7,327 nt of DNA from Chromatiales bacterium (GCA_026984715.1 JALSRO010000441.1:1-7327), one strand, 5' to 3'. Positions 1 through 6,530 are shown, counted from the first letter of the stretch. The notes: generated by a model not told the origin, from the letters alone. Program-made: numbers and translations.

Positions 1-1
1 G

Positions 2-2494
2 GGCGGGAAGGTGCAGATCAAGGAGGTTCTCAAGGAGGGGCAGGAGTTGATCGTTCAGGTCGACAAGGAGGAGCGGGGCAACAAGGGTGCCGCGCTGACC
101 ACCTTCATCAGCCTGGCCGGTCGCTATCTCGTCCTGATGCCCAACAACCCCCGTGCCGGAGGTGTTTCCCGGCGTATCGAGGGGGAGATGCGCAGCGAGA
201 TCCGGCAGGTGCTCAGTGAGCTGATCGTACCGGACGATATGGGGCTGATTGTTCGTACGGCGGGGGTAGGAAAGAGTGTCGAAGAGCTGCAGTGGGATCT
301 CGATTATCTGGTCAATCTGTGGCGTTCCATCGAGAAAGCGGGCGCGGAGCGGGCAGCACCGTTCCTGATCTACCAGGAGAGCAACGTTATCATCCGCGCC
401 ATTCGGGACTACATGCGCCCGGATATCAACGAGATTCTGATCGATGAGCCCAATGTCTACCAGCAGGCGCGGGAGTTCATGCAGCAGGTGATGCCGCACA
501 ACCTGCAAAGGGTGAAGCTGTATGAGGATTCGGTGCCGCTGTTCAGCCGTTACCGGGTGGAGAGTCAGATCGAGTCTGCATTCCAGCGAAGCGTCCGTCT
601 CCCATCGGGGGGCTCCATCGTGATCGACCATACCGAGGCGCTGGTTTCCATCGATATCAACTCTGCGCGAGCCACCAAAGGTGGAGATATCGAGGAAACG
701 GCTCTCAATACAAATCTGGAAGCGGCGGAAGAGATTGCCCGCCAACTACGCTTGCGTGACCTGGGTGGCTTGATTGTCATCGACTTTATCGATATGAGTT
801 CGAGCCGCAATCAACGCGAAGTGGAGGGGCGCCTCAAGGAGTCGCTCAAGATGGATCGGGCACGGGTTCAAGTAGGACGTATCTCCCGTTTTGGCCTGCT
901 GGAGATGTCCCGTCAGCGGCTGCGTCCTTCGCTGGGAGAGTCCAGCCAGGTGGTTTGTCCGCAGTGCGATGGGCAGGGGACGATCCGCAGTGTCGAATCG
1001 CTGTCGCTCTCCATCCTGCGTATCCTCGAAGAGGAGGCGATGAAGGACAAGACTGCGCGGGTGGTCGCCCAGCTCCCGGTTTCCGTGGCAACCTTCCTTC
1101 TCAATGAGAAACGGCCGATTATCAGTGCCATCGAGTCACGTCTCGGGGTTGCGGTGACCCTTGTTCCAAATGAGCAGCTTCTGGTTCCACACTACGAGGT
1201 GACACGCCTGCGCCTCGAAGAGTCACGCCAGGCAGGAGCGGGCAAGCCCAGCTATCGGATGGCAGACAAGCCCGACAGCAAGACCCAGCTCTCTGAAACC
1301 CTGACATCATACCGTCCACCCCCCCCGGCAGAGCAACCCGCAGTTCGGGCAGTGGTGCCTCCTGCTCCCCGGCAGCAACAACCGAAGGGCGTACCGGCAA
1401 AGGGGGGGGGTAGCGAAAAGCCTGGCCCCATCAAACGCCTGTTTTCGCTGCTGACGGGGGTGATTTCCGAAGAGAGCGCTACACACACCAGGGAGGAGAG
1501 CGAGCCGCCGTCCACCCGTGAAACAACTCCGTCCCGTAGCCGAAAGCAGTCCAGGAGTCGTTCGGGTACCTCCCGTGGGCGGCGGAACTCCTCTACCAAT
1601 GGAAACGGGCGCAAGGCTGCAGAGAAGAAGAAACAGGGGAGCGGCTCCTCCCGCTCCGCGGACAGTGGTGGCAAGGGGACCGGCGACAAGGAGGCAGAGC
1701 AGAAGGCAACGCGACCGGCTGGCAGCCGGAGTGGCCGCAGAGGGGGCAGGCGGCGGCGTGCATCCGGCCAGGAACAGCGTCCGGAGAGAGCCGCCACCGG
1801 GAATGGGCAGCAGTCAGAGGTTACGAAGGATGCTACCGCGGTGCAGGAGCCGCAGCCACCAGTGCGCTCTGCAGCTGCGGGAGAAGCGAAAACCGCTGGG
1901 GGAGGGCGTCCTGTACCGGCTTCGAGGCAGGGAGGGAAACGCCAGGAGTCCCGGCAGGCCGCAGCCGGGAAGGATGCGGGAACCACTGCAGCCAAGGGGG
2001 AGCAGAAAGAACCTTCCGTTCAGGGGGCCGATAGCGCCGTGGCTGCTCCACAAGAGTTGACCACATCTGCAGGAAAGAGCGGTTCCCAGGGCAGTGAGAA
2101 GGTGAAGGCACAGAAGAAGGGGGATGGAGGTACGGTACCGGATGGTAGAGTGGCGCCGGAGCAGGGTGAAGAGAAGGGTGCCTCGTTGGGCGAGAGCGTC
2201 AGGAGCGGATCGACGAGGCGGCGCGCCAGAAAGAGGACGGAGGAGAAGCCCTCTGTATCCACTTCCCCGGAGGCTGCTGTAAGCGAAGTGGCGAAGGCGC
2301 CGCCGGTGTCTGAAAAGCATCGGGGTGGTGCTACCCCTGTTGCCGGGAAAGCAAGGGGGGAAGAGGGTGCTGGCAAGGTTGTCGAACCCGGAGCCGCTAC
2401 CGCGCAAAAACCGACCCGGCCGGGCAAAACGGTTGTCAGCTCCGGGGCGGAGTCCAAAGCTGAAAAAGCTCCCCGGCAGCAGAAGATCGAGTAG
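2..2494 (+). CDS. rne: Ribonuclease E, 5'-truncated by the window edge
   Basis: Endoribonuclease that cleaves single-stranded AU-rich RNA, starts mRNA decay and matures rRNA and tRNA; in gammaproteobacteria it scaffolds the degradosome at the inner membrane. The reading frame is open from base 2, so the GTG at 11 is an internal valine. About 85-90 N-terminal residues, including much of the S1 domain, lie outside. The two catalytic aspartates are present: codon 653-655 (IDINSAR, E. coli D303) and codon 782-784 (IVIDFIDM, D346). The zinc-link cysteines at 956-958 and 965-967 (CPQCDGQG, C404/C407) sit at exactly the E. coli spacing. The core ends near base 1200. After it come a Pro-rich linker, a probable membrane helix (1421-1474) and about 330 disordered residues with basic clusters at 1532-1594, 1721-1762 and 2210-2239. 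RNase G is excluded by the long tail. The stop is TAG at 2492. Confidence 0.97.
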   Translation, partial: GGKVQIKEVLKEGQELIVQVDKEERGNKGAALTTFISLAGRYLVLMPNNPRAGGVSRRIEGEMRSEIRQVLSELIVPDDMGLIVRTAGVGKSVEELQWDLDYLVNLWRSIEKAGAERAAPFLIYQESNVIIRAIRDYMRPDINEILIDEPNVYQQAREFMQQVMPHNLQRVKLYEDSVPLFSRYRVESQIESAFQRSVRLPSGGSIVIDHTEALVSIDINSARATKGGDIEETALNTNLEAAEEIARQLRLRDLGGLIVIDFIDMSSSRNQREVEGRLKESLKMDRARVQVGRISRFGLLEMSRQRLRPSLGESSQVVCPQCDGQGTIRSVESLSLSILRILEEEAMKDKTARVVAQLPVSVATFLLNEKRPIISAIESRLGVAVTLVPNEQLLVPHYEVTRLRLEESRQAGAGKPSYRMADKPDSKTQLSETLTSYRPPPPAEQPAVRAVVPPAPRQQQPKGVPAKGGGSEKPGPIKRLFSLLTGVISEESATHTREESEPPSTRETTPSRSRKQSRSRSGTSRGRRNSSTNGNGRKAAEKKKQGSGSSRSADSGGKGTGDKEAEQKATRPAGSRSGRRGGRRRRASGQEQRPERAATGNGQQSEVTKDATAVQEPQPPVRSAAAGEAKTAGGGRPVPASRQGGKRQESRQAAAGKDAGTTAAKGEQKEPSVQGADSAVAAPQELTTSAGKSGSQGSEKVKAQKKGDGGTVPDGRVAPEQGEEKGASLGESVRSGSTRRRARKRTEEKPSVSTSPEAAVSEVAKAPPVSEKHRGGATPVAGKARGEEGAGKVVEPGAATAQKPTRPGKTVVSSGAESKAEKAPRQQKIE
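1319..1326 (+). repeat. C8 homopolymer in the RNase E linker
   Basis: Eight consecutive C bases encode part of a four-proline run in the linker between the catalytic core and the membrane helix. A one-base slip here would shift the frame before the helix and the basic tail. Confidence 0.9.
1402..1410 (+). repeat. G9 homopolymer just before the RNase E membrane helix
   Basis: Nine G bases follow AAA and encode Lys-Gly-Gly-Gly. One added G puts the following TAG (1411-1413) in frame at once. One lost G reads on to a TGA at 1452-1454. Either slip would leave the catalytic core without a complete membrane helix or tail. Confidence 0.9.
1421..1474 (+). other. Probable membrane-targeting amphipathic helix of RNase E
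   Basis: The encoded segment [19 protein letters not shown] lies between the Pro-rich linker and the first Arg-rich block. That matches the placement of the E. coli membrane anchor, whose sequence (GLLSRFFGALKALF, from memory) has the same mix of Leu/Phe/Ile on one face with Lys/Arg at the start. It is the only hydrophobic stretch in the C-terminal half of the protein. Inference: it holds RNase E on the cytoplasmic face of the inner membrane. Confidence 0.7.
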
Positions 2495-2514
2495 CAGCCG
2501 GCCGTTCCGCAGGA

Positions 2515-2543
2515 TTGATGTTAACCAGGCAACAATATATATC
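2515..2543 (+). promoter_or_regulatory. Possible sigma70 promoter in front of the inverted-repeat element
   Basis: TTGATG (2515-2520) and TATATC (2538-2543) are 17 bp apart; each hexamer matches consensus at four of six positions. Transcription would start near 2550, upstream of the repeat at 2583. It lies just past the rne stop in the only AT-rich patch of the gap. With no coding gene downstream on this strand, it would serve an untranslated RNA if real. Confidence 0.3.
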
Positions 2544-2582
2544 GTATTCAGCCGCGGCCTGTCGTTGAATATCATAGGGTTA

Positions 2583-2733
2583 GGGGCTTCAAGGCAGGCA
2601 CCGGACCTGCGTTCCAGTGCGATGGACAGGATCTCCGAGTGTCGCGAGTGCATGGATGCACTGGAGCGACCCCGACGAGGGAACGACACTTGCCTGTGCA
2701 CTGCACCTTGTTCCGGCGCCTGCCTGAAGCCCT
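2583..2733 (+). repeat. Long imperfect inverted repeat; candidate structured RNA or decayed mobile element
   Basis: The ends pair over about 22 positions: 2583-2591 with 2725-2733, 2593-2599 with 2718-2724, and 2601-2605 with 2712-2716. This leaves one bulged A (2592), one A/C mismatch (2600/2717) and one G-U pair. The ~106-nt interior also pairs as a rod: 2616-2620 with 2698-2702, 2626-2630 with 2693-2697, 2636-2644 with 2684-2692, and an apical hairpin 2647-2651 with 2658-2662. A competing 8-bp helix is 2613-2620 with 2658-2665. The rod recalls 6S RNA in outline, but I recognise no 6S, SRP, tmRNA or RNase P core sequence. No target-site duplication is seen at the ends. The pairing is observed; transcription and function are unknown. 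Confidence 0.6.
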
Positions 2734-2790
2734 GAATGCGACACCTATTGTTGCCGGGTTAATAGTCGTTACGTTGCCCCTGCGCCCGTC

Positions 2791-2838
2791 GGGGCTCTGT
2801 CGAGTCTGGCCGGTTCCCGGCCGGGATTCGCGAGCCCT
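2791..2838. repeat. Strong GC-rich hairpin
   Basis: Bases 2791-2797 pair with 2832-2838. An inner arm pairs 2801-2804 with 2827-2830 and 2805-2813 with 2817-2825, closing on a three-base loop (TTC). Several pairs are G-U, and one A is bulged. No T tract follows on either strand, so it is not a textbook terminator. It could slow polymerase or protect a 3' end of either convergent transcript. Confidence 0.6.
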
Positions 2839-2875
2839 GTATGGAAACGGAGGGAGTAACCAGGGCCGGTGAAGG

Positions 2876-2943
2876 GGCTCCTTGACCCGGTGACGATCCG
2901 AATTGGGGAGGAGGAAGGAGCCGGCGGGAAGTGCGCCGGGTCA
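2876..2943. repeat. Two overlapping 8-bp inverted repeats at the lemA stop
   Basis: GGCTCCTT (2876-2883) pairs with AAGGAGCC (2915-2922). TGACCCGG (2883-2890) pairs with CCGGGTCA (2936-2943), which contains the lemA stop codon. The arms share base 2883 and interleave, so the two helices would form either a pseudoknot or alternative folds in the lemA 3' end. A role in ending or stabilising the lemA message is possible but not shown. Confidence 0.4.
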
Positions 2944-3549
2944 GTTGAATTTGACTTCGGGTGTCTTCTGTACCGATTCCGGCTGGGTAAAGTTCTCCCT
3001 GACTTTGGAGTCGGAGTAGAGGAGGGCTGCCCACCAGCGGCCCGGGATGGTACGCAGTTCGGTGTTATATTTCCGGACTGCCTGGATGTAGTCCCGTCGT
3101 GCCACGGCGATACGGTTTTCAGTACCCTCCAGTTGTGACTGCAGCGCCAGAAAATTGCGATCCGACTTCAGTTCGGGATAGCGCTCGACTATCACCATCA
3201 GACGAGCCAGGGCGCTGGAGAGAGCGTCCTGATTCTGCTGGAACTGCTGGAATGCCCGCGGATTGCTGAGAACATCCTCGGGAAGTTGCATCCCGGTAGC
3301 CTTGGCGCGCGCTTCGATCACCTGGGTCAGCACCTCCTTCTCCTGAGTAGCAAACCCCTTGACGGTCTCTACCAGATTGGGGATCAGATCGGCGCGGCGC
3401 TTGTACTGGTTCTGTACCTGGCTCCACGCGGCGTTCACCTCTTCGTCATAGGTGGGAATGTTGTTGATCCCGCAGCCGCTCAACATACCCAGAAGTAACA
3501 GGGCGGAGAGCCAGCCGATGGTGGTGGAGGCCGTTTTCGGAGGCAGCAT
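2941..3549 (-). CDS. lemA: LemA family lipoprotein
   Basis: A 202-residue envelope protein of the LemA family, whose biochemical role is not established. The N-terminus is a lipoprotein signal: hydrophobic WLSALLLLGM, then lipobox LSGC with the acylated cysteine at residue 26. After it come the family hallmarks NAAWSQVQNQYKRRADLIPNLVETVKGFA and the long helical body ending in the RDYIQAVRKYNTEL region. Gly at +2 after the Cys argues against inner-membrane retention by the Asp rule, so the outer membrane is likely. The ATG at 3549 is chosen because AAGGAG (3565-3560) precedes it by 10 nt and a promoter at 3599-3627 would start transcription near 3592. The open frame extends to 3627, but that start would lie inside the promoter. 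The gene appears monocistronic; the TPM-domain partner often found beside lemA is not present in this window. Confidence 0.92.
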   Translation of the reverse strand: MLPPKTASTTIGWLSALLLLGMLSGCGINNIPTYDEEVNAAWSQVQNQYKRRADLIPNLVETVKGFATQEKEVLTQVIEARAKATGMQLPEDVLSNPRAFQQFQQNQDALSSALARLMVIVERYPELKSDRNFLALQSQLEGTENRIAVARRDYIQAVRKYNTELRTIPGRWWAALLYSDSKVRENFTQPESVQKTPEVKFN

Positions 3550-3559
3550 GGAGGTTGTT

Positions 3560-3565
3560 CTCCTT
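3560..3565 (-). promoter_or_regulatory. Ribosome-binding site of lemA
   Basis: AAGGAG on the minus strand, 10 nt before the ATG at 3549. It decides the start over upstream in-frame ATG codons, which lack such a site. Confidence 0.7.
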
Positions 3566-3598
3566 GTCATCTGACGAACCATATTCATCCCTGGACAA

Positions 3599-3627
3599 AT
3601 TATACACCTATCGCACCGGTGTGCCAT
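3599..3627 (-). promoter_or_regulatory. Sigma70-type promoter of lemA
   Basis: On the minus strand, a perfect -10 box TATAAT (3604-3599) lies 17 bp from ATGGCA (3627-3622), which matches four of six -35 bases. The predicted start is near 3592, giving a leader of about 43 nt with the Shine-Dalgarno site inside it. It lies between the zwf stop and lemA, so lemA need not depend on read-through from zwf. Confidence 0.65.
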
Positions 3628-3642
3628 CCGGCGCTGGATGGC
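3623..3642 (-). terminator. Hairpin after zwf, overlapping the lemA -35 box
   Basis: GCCATCC (3623-3629) and GGATGGC (3636-3642) form a perfect 7-bp stem with a 6-base loop, starting about 30 nt past the zwf stop. No T tract follows, so it is at best a weak or Rho-assisted terminator. Because the stem includes part of the lemA -35 box, it could instead be an operator. Confidence 0.35.
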
Positions 3643-3671
3643 GTGGCGTAGCGCGGATACCTCTCCCCGCC

Positions 3672-5159
3672 CTACTTCGGCTCCCGTGCAGCGAACGAGT
3701 TGCGCCAGTAGTGATCCTCGTTGTCGAAGATACGCTGACAGTCGTCGGGCCCCCAGGTCCCCGCGGGGTATGTGTGGATGAAGTCCCGCTCGGTGGACCA
3801 GGACTGGATGATGGGATCCACCACCTTCCAGGCGGCGCTGATCTCGTCATAGCGGAGGAACAGGGATTGATCGCCCTCCATCACGTCCAGTAACAGCGCC
3901 TCATAGGCGTCTATCTGATAGGCGCTCAGGCCGCAGTAGCTGGCATCCAGTTGGGTGGTGTGGGAGCGGATCTCCAGGCCAGGCTCCTTCACCTGCATCT
4001 CGATGCGCAGACATTCGTGGGGCTGGATACTGAGCAGGATCCAGTTGGGTTCGAGTTTTTCGATACTGGTCTTGCGGAACAGTTGTTGCGGCGGGTTCTT
4101 GAAGCGGATTGCGATGACCGAGCTGTTCTGTGCCATCCGTTTACCCGTGCGCAGATAGAACGGAACGCCGCGCCAGCGCCAGTTGTCGATGTAGAGCTTC
4201 AGTGAGGCGTAGGTTTCGGTGGTGCTGTCGGGAGCCACGCCCTCCTCGTCCAAGTAGCCCGGAACCTCTTTTCCGTCCACACTGCCGCGGCGATACTGGG
4301 CACGGTAGGCGTGCGCATTCACGGCATTACGGGGGATGGAGCGAATGGACTTCAGTGCCTTCACTTTCTCATCCCGAAGGGATTCGGCATCGAGATAGGC
4401 AGGGGGTTCCATGGCAACCAGTGCCAGCATCTGCAACAGATGGCTCTGCACCATGTCCCGCAGCGCCCCGGCGCCGTCGTAATAGTGCGCCCGGCCGGCG
4501 ATACCCAGCCGCTCGGAGTGGGTGATCTGTACGTGATCGATGTAGTTCCGGTTCCAGAGCGGTTCGAGCATCAGATTGGCAAAGCGGAATACCAGCACAT
4601 TCTGTACCATCGCTTTGCCGAGATAGTGGTCGATGCGGTAGATCTGCTGCTCGGAGAAGTGGCGGTGGAGACAGCTGTCCAGGATCTGGGCGCTCTCCAG
4701 GTCGTAGCCGAACGGCTTTTCGACCACCAGCCGCCGCCAACCTCCCTCCTCATGATTGAGGCCGGCAGCAGCCAGGTTGCGCGCCGTGGCCTTGTATTCT
4801 GCAGGGCTGATGGCCATGTAGAAAGCGATGTTCTTGGGGAGTTCCGGATTCTCTTCGATAGTTTTGCGCAGCGTCCGAAAGGAGTCTGCATCAGAGAGAT
4901 CTCCCTTGCAGAAATGGAGCCGCTTGCTCAGACGGGAGATTACCTCCTGATCGAGGTCGCCCCGGACGCGGGATTCGAGCATCTGCTCCACCTCCCTGCA
5001 CCACTGCTCCCGGCTCCAGTCGCGGCGTCCGAACCCCATGATGGCCATCCCTTCCGGGAGGCGGTCGGCCTGTTCCAGGTGATAGAGTGCCGGCAGCAGC
5101 TTGACCCGGGAGAGGTTGCCGGTGGCACCAAAGATCACGAAGGTACATGAATCGGTCAT
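3672..5159 (-). CDS. zwf: Glucose-6-phosphate 1-dehydrogenase
   Basis: Cytosolic enzyme oxidising glucose 6-phosphate to 6-phosphogluconolactone with NADP+, the entry to the oxidative pentose phosphate pathway. Numbering from the ATG at 5159 (495 residues, normal length): nucleotide fold VIFGATGNL with G11 and G14; tandem Arg 45-46, placed to hold the NADP 2'-phosphate; EKPFG 147-151; substrate and catalytic motif RIDHYLGK 175-182 with D177 and H178; second catalytic His 240 in [24 protein letters not shown] 325-341; GTWGP near the C-terminus. Start choice: AGGGA (5173-5169) is 9 nt from this ATG. A GTG at 5165, overlapping the gnd stop as GTGA, is an alternative adding two residues. It is cotranscribed behind gnd. 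Odd: the nucleotide motif has Asn15 where most family members have Asp (GxxGDL). Confidence 0.97.
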   Translation of the reverse strand: MTDSCTFVIFGATGNLSRVKLLPALYHLEQADRLPEGMAIMGFGRRDWSREQWCREVEQMLESRVRGDLDQEVISRLSKRLHFCKGDLSDADSFRTLRKTIEENPELPKNIAFYMAISPAEYKATARNLAAAGLNHEEGGWRRLVVEKPFGYDLESAQILDSCLHRHFSEQQIYRIDHYLGKAMVQNVLVFRFANLMLEPLWNRNYIDHVQITHSERLGIAGRAHYYDGAGALRDMVQSHLLQMLALVAMEPPAYLDAESLRDEKVKALKSIRSIPRNAVNAHAYRAQYRRGSVDGKEVPGYLDEEGVAPDSTTETYASLKLYIDNWRWRGVPFYLRTGKRMAQNSSVIAIRFKNPPQQLFRKTSIEKLEPNWILLSIQPHECLRIEMQVKEPGLEIRSHTTQLDASYCGLSAYQIDAYEALLLDVMEGDQSLFLRYDEISAAWKVVDPIIQSWSTERDFIHTYPAGTWGPDDCQRIFDNEDHYWRNSFAAREPK

Positions 5160-5161
5160 GG

Positions 5162-6076
5162 TCACTCATCCCTGGTTTCAACGAAGTGGCCGCCAAAGGC
5201 GTTGCGCATCATGGCGAGCACGCGGTTACCGTAGCCATATCTGTCCTGGCTGGCAAAACGCATCTGAAGGGCCAGAGAGAGTACCGGAGCAGCGACGCCC
5301 TGGTCGACCGATTCGGTAACCGTCCAGCGGCCCTCCCCCGAGTCTGCCACATAGGGTTCGATCGACTCCAGATCCTGATCTTTCTGCATGAAATCCGCGG
5401 TGAGATCCAGCAGCCAGCTGCGTACCACGGAGCCGTGTCGCCACAGTTCGGTGATCTGCGCCATATCGAGGGAGAACTCCTCCTTGCCGCGCAGCAGGGC
5501 AAAACCCTCGGCATAGGCCTGCATCATTCCATACTCGATACCATTGTGGATCATCTTGGTGAAGTGGCCGGCGCCGACTGGTCCCACATGTGCCCACCCA
5601 CGATCGGGTGCCGGTGCCAGTGTCTTCAGGAGGGGTGCCACGGCATCGACATGCTCTTTTTCTCCCCCCACCATCAGGCAGTACCCCTCTTTCAGCCCCC
5701 ATACGCCCCCGGAGGTGCCGGAGTCGACGTAGCCGATACCTTGTTTAGCGAGAATCTCGCCGCGACGCTGGGTGTCATGGTAGTTCGAGTTGCCTCCTTC
5801 TACTATGATGTCCCCCCGCTCCAGCACGGGGATCAACTCCTGGATGGTTGTTTCGGTCGGTGCACCGCTGGGAAGCATCAGCCAGACGATACGGGGAGAG
5901 GGGAGTTGTCTCACCGCATCTTCCAGGCTGTCGGCCGGGAGCATCCCTTCCTCTGTCACCAGCTGATCGATGATGTCCCGAGAACGGTTGAAACCAACGA
6001 CTTCGATGCCGCCCCGGCGAAGGCGACGTGCCATATTGGCTCCCATTTTGCCCAGACCGACTAGTGCAATTTTCAT
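5162..6076 (-). CDS. gnd: 6-phosphogluconate dehydrogenase, decarboxylating, short form
   Basis: Converts 6-phosphogluconate to ribulose 5-phosphate and CO2 with reduction of NAD(P)+. At 304 residues it belongs to the short class, against about 470 in E. coli Gnd. Visible: Rossmann motif GLGKMG 7-12; FNRSRD 29-34 after the second strand; EGGNSNYHD 93-101; substrate loop [13 protein letters not shown] 119-131; catalytic Lys174 in [28 protein letters not shown] 214-225, typical of the short class. Asn-Arg-Ser at 30-32 resembles the Asn-Arg-Thr with which E. coli Gnd binds NADP, so NADP use is inferred although some short-form enzymes prefer NAD. ATG at 6076 follows AAGGAG by 10 nt. It is the first gene of a two-gene operon; its stop sits within 3 nt of the zwf start. 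No lactonase gene lies between the two. Confidence 0.96.
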   Translation of the reverse strand: MKIALVGLGKMGANMARRLRRGGIEVVGFNRSRDIIDQLVTEEGMLPADSLEDAVRQLPSPRIVWLMLPSGAPTETTIQELIPVLERGDIIVEGGNSNYHDTQRRGEILAKQGIGYVDSGTSGGVWGLKEGYCLMVGGEKEHVDAVAPLLKTLAPAPDRGWAHVGPVGAGHFTKMIHNGIEYGMMQAYAEGFALLRGKEEFSLDMAQITELWRHGSVVRSWLLDLTADFMQKDQDLESIEPYVADSGEGRWTVTESVDQGVAAPVLSLALQMRFASQDRYGYGNRVLAMMRNAFGGHFVETRDE

Positions 6077-6086
6077 CTTTTCATAA

Positions 6087-6092
6087 CTCCTT
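6087..6092 (-). promoter_or_regulatory. Ribosome-binding site of gnd
   Basis: AAGGAG on the minus strand, 10 nt before the ATG at 6076. A second ATG at 6084 is only 2 nt from it, opens a three-codon frame (Met-Lys-Arg-stop) overlapping the gnd ATG, and is too close for normal initiation. Confidence 0.75.
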
Positions 6093-6100
6093 AATTTGGT

Positions 6101-6145
6101 AATATATCCTCTGATCCGCTAGCAGAAGGATCTGAATGGCAGATC
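6101..6145 (-). promoter_or_regulatory. Candidate gnd-zwf promoter and operator
   Basis: On the minus strand, TATATT (6106-6101) could be a -10 box, giving a start near 6094. The hexamer 17 bp upstream does not resemble TTGACA. Instead the position is taken by a palindrome, GATCTG-N5-CAGATC (6129-6145), centred about 43 bp upstream of that start, where activators often bind. GATC occurs three times (6113, 6129, 6142). The combination suggests a regulated promoter, but no known regulator's consensus is recognised. Confidence 0.35.
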
Positions 6146-6248
6146 TATTTTTCGGCCATGCGGGTAAAATATTTAGGGTATCTCCAGCAATGCCTGGTTT
6201 CCGAGTTCTTTCTCCCCCATTCCGGAAGTATGAACTCTTCTGCTGCTG

Positions 6249-6266
6249 ACTGTACTAACTGTACTA
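6249..6266. repeat. Tandem 9-bp direct repeat
   Basis: ACTGTACTA is present twice, end to end, in the divergent region between gnd and the small SAP gene, about 67 bp before the latter's start. It contains GTAC palindromes 9 bp apart, just under one helical turn, which would suit a cooperatively binding regulator. It could also be chance. Confidence 0.5.
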
Positions 6267-6332
6267 AAGGATAGTAGCTGCCCGACGATATAGCGATAGT
6301 TTTAAATTCTAAAATATGGAGTTGTCATCGAG

Positions 6333-6530
6333 ATGAAAATGCCAGAGGTTCGCAGAATCGCCAAAGGGTGGGGCGTCAAAACTTACCGGCTGAACAAGGG
6401 GGAAATTATCCGGAAAATCCAGTGCGCCGAGGGTAATTTCCCCTGTTTTGGTTCTGCCGTTGCCGGGGTTTGTGATCAGAAGGGTTGTCTGTGGCGTGAG
6501 GAGTGTCTCGCTGTTTCAGTAAAACACTGA
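6333..6530 (+). CDS. Small SAP-like domain protein with four-cysteine C-terminus
   Basis: A 65-residue soluble protein. Residues 4-33 (PEVRRIAKGWGVKTYRLNK then GEIIRKIQCAEGN) have the helix-turn-helix-like pattern of SAP/HeH or Rho N-terminal folds, small modules that bind DNA or RNA. Residues 38-58 carry C-x8-C-x4-C-x5-C (Cys38, 47, 52, 58) with FPCFG, CDQ and CLWREEC; this looks like a metal or Fe-S site, though disulfides are possible. Cys31 is extra. I recall similar short SAP proteins ending in CLWREDC in deltaproteobacteria; their function is unknown to me. Start: ATG at 6333 with GGAG at 6318-6321, 11 nt upstream; ATG at 6339 is an alternative. It is transcribed away from gnd and converges on glgA, whose stop is 14 nt beyond. 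Base composition is less GC-rich than the neighbours. Confidence 0.8.
   Translation: MKMPEVRRIAKGWGVKTYRLNKGEIIRKIQCAEGNFPCFGSAVAGVCDQKGCLWREECLAVSVKH

Larger units (their letters stand above)
2495..2940. other. Gene-free gap between convergent rne and lemA, rich in inverted repeats
   Basis: No convincing gene lies here; the short open frames have no ribosome-binding site or family resemblance. What it holds is an AT-rich patch (2531-2548), a 150-nt imperfect inverted repeat (2583-2733), a strong GC hairpin (2791-2838) and overlapping short inverted repeats against the lemA stop (2876-2943). No hairpin is followed by a T tract on either strand, so no standard intrinsic terminator for rne or lemA is visible. 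Confidence 0.8.

Noticed and set aside
1252..2701. Long open frames on the minus strand opposite the RNase E tail (1252-1995 and 1814-2701)
   Set aside because: They are a by-product of the GC-rich, low-complexity rne tail. Their translations are Arg/Pro/Ser/Leu-rich with no recognisable domain, and the plus-strand frame is clearly RNase E.
2583..2838. Known structured RNAs (6S, SRP, tmRNA, RNase P) in the rne-lemA gap
   Set aside because: None of the universally conserved sequence blocks of these RNAs that I know is present on either strand; only the rod shape recalls 6S RNA.
2325..2872. Plus-strand short frames across the rne end and the gap (2325-2735, 2639-2872)
   Set aside because: No ribosome-binding site or domain, and they run through strongly paired inverted repeats, which explains their sequence better.
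2860..2945. Riboswitch-like words (CCGGTGACGATCCG then GCCGGCGG) faintly recalling FMN or cobalamin elements
   Set aside because: The remaining conserved core is missing, the spacing is wrong, and no plus-strand gene follows.
3550..3627. Upstream starts for lemA that would add up to 26 residues
   Set aside because: They lie within the predicted promoter or before a good ribosome-binding site, and they would put a Cys- and Met-rich extension before the lipoprotein signal.
4311..6064. Plus-strand open frames of 279 and 305 codons opposite zwf and gnd
   Set aside because: They mirror the conserved minus-strand enzymes, whose motifs are unmistakable, and show no family features of their own.
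6073..6084. Three-codon frame Met-Lys-Arg-stop overlapping the gnd start
   Set aside because: Only 2 nt separate it from AAGGAG, too close for initiation; the 10-nt spacing to the gnd ATG is acceptable.
6129..6152. Hairpin followed by TTTTT on the plus strand, resembling an intrinsic terminator
   Set aside because: No plus-strand gene ends here and the stem is only 6-7 bp and AT-rich; an operator for gnd is the better reading.
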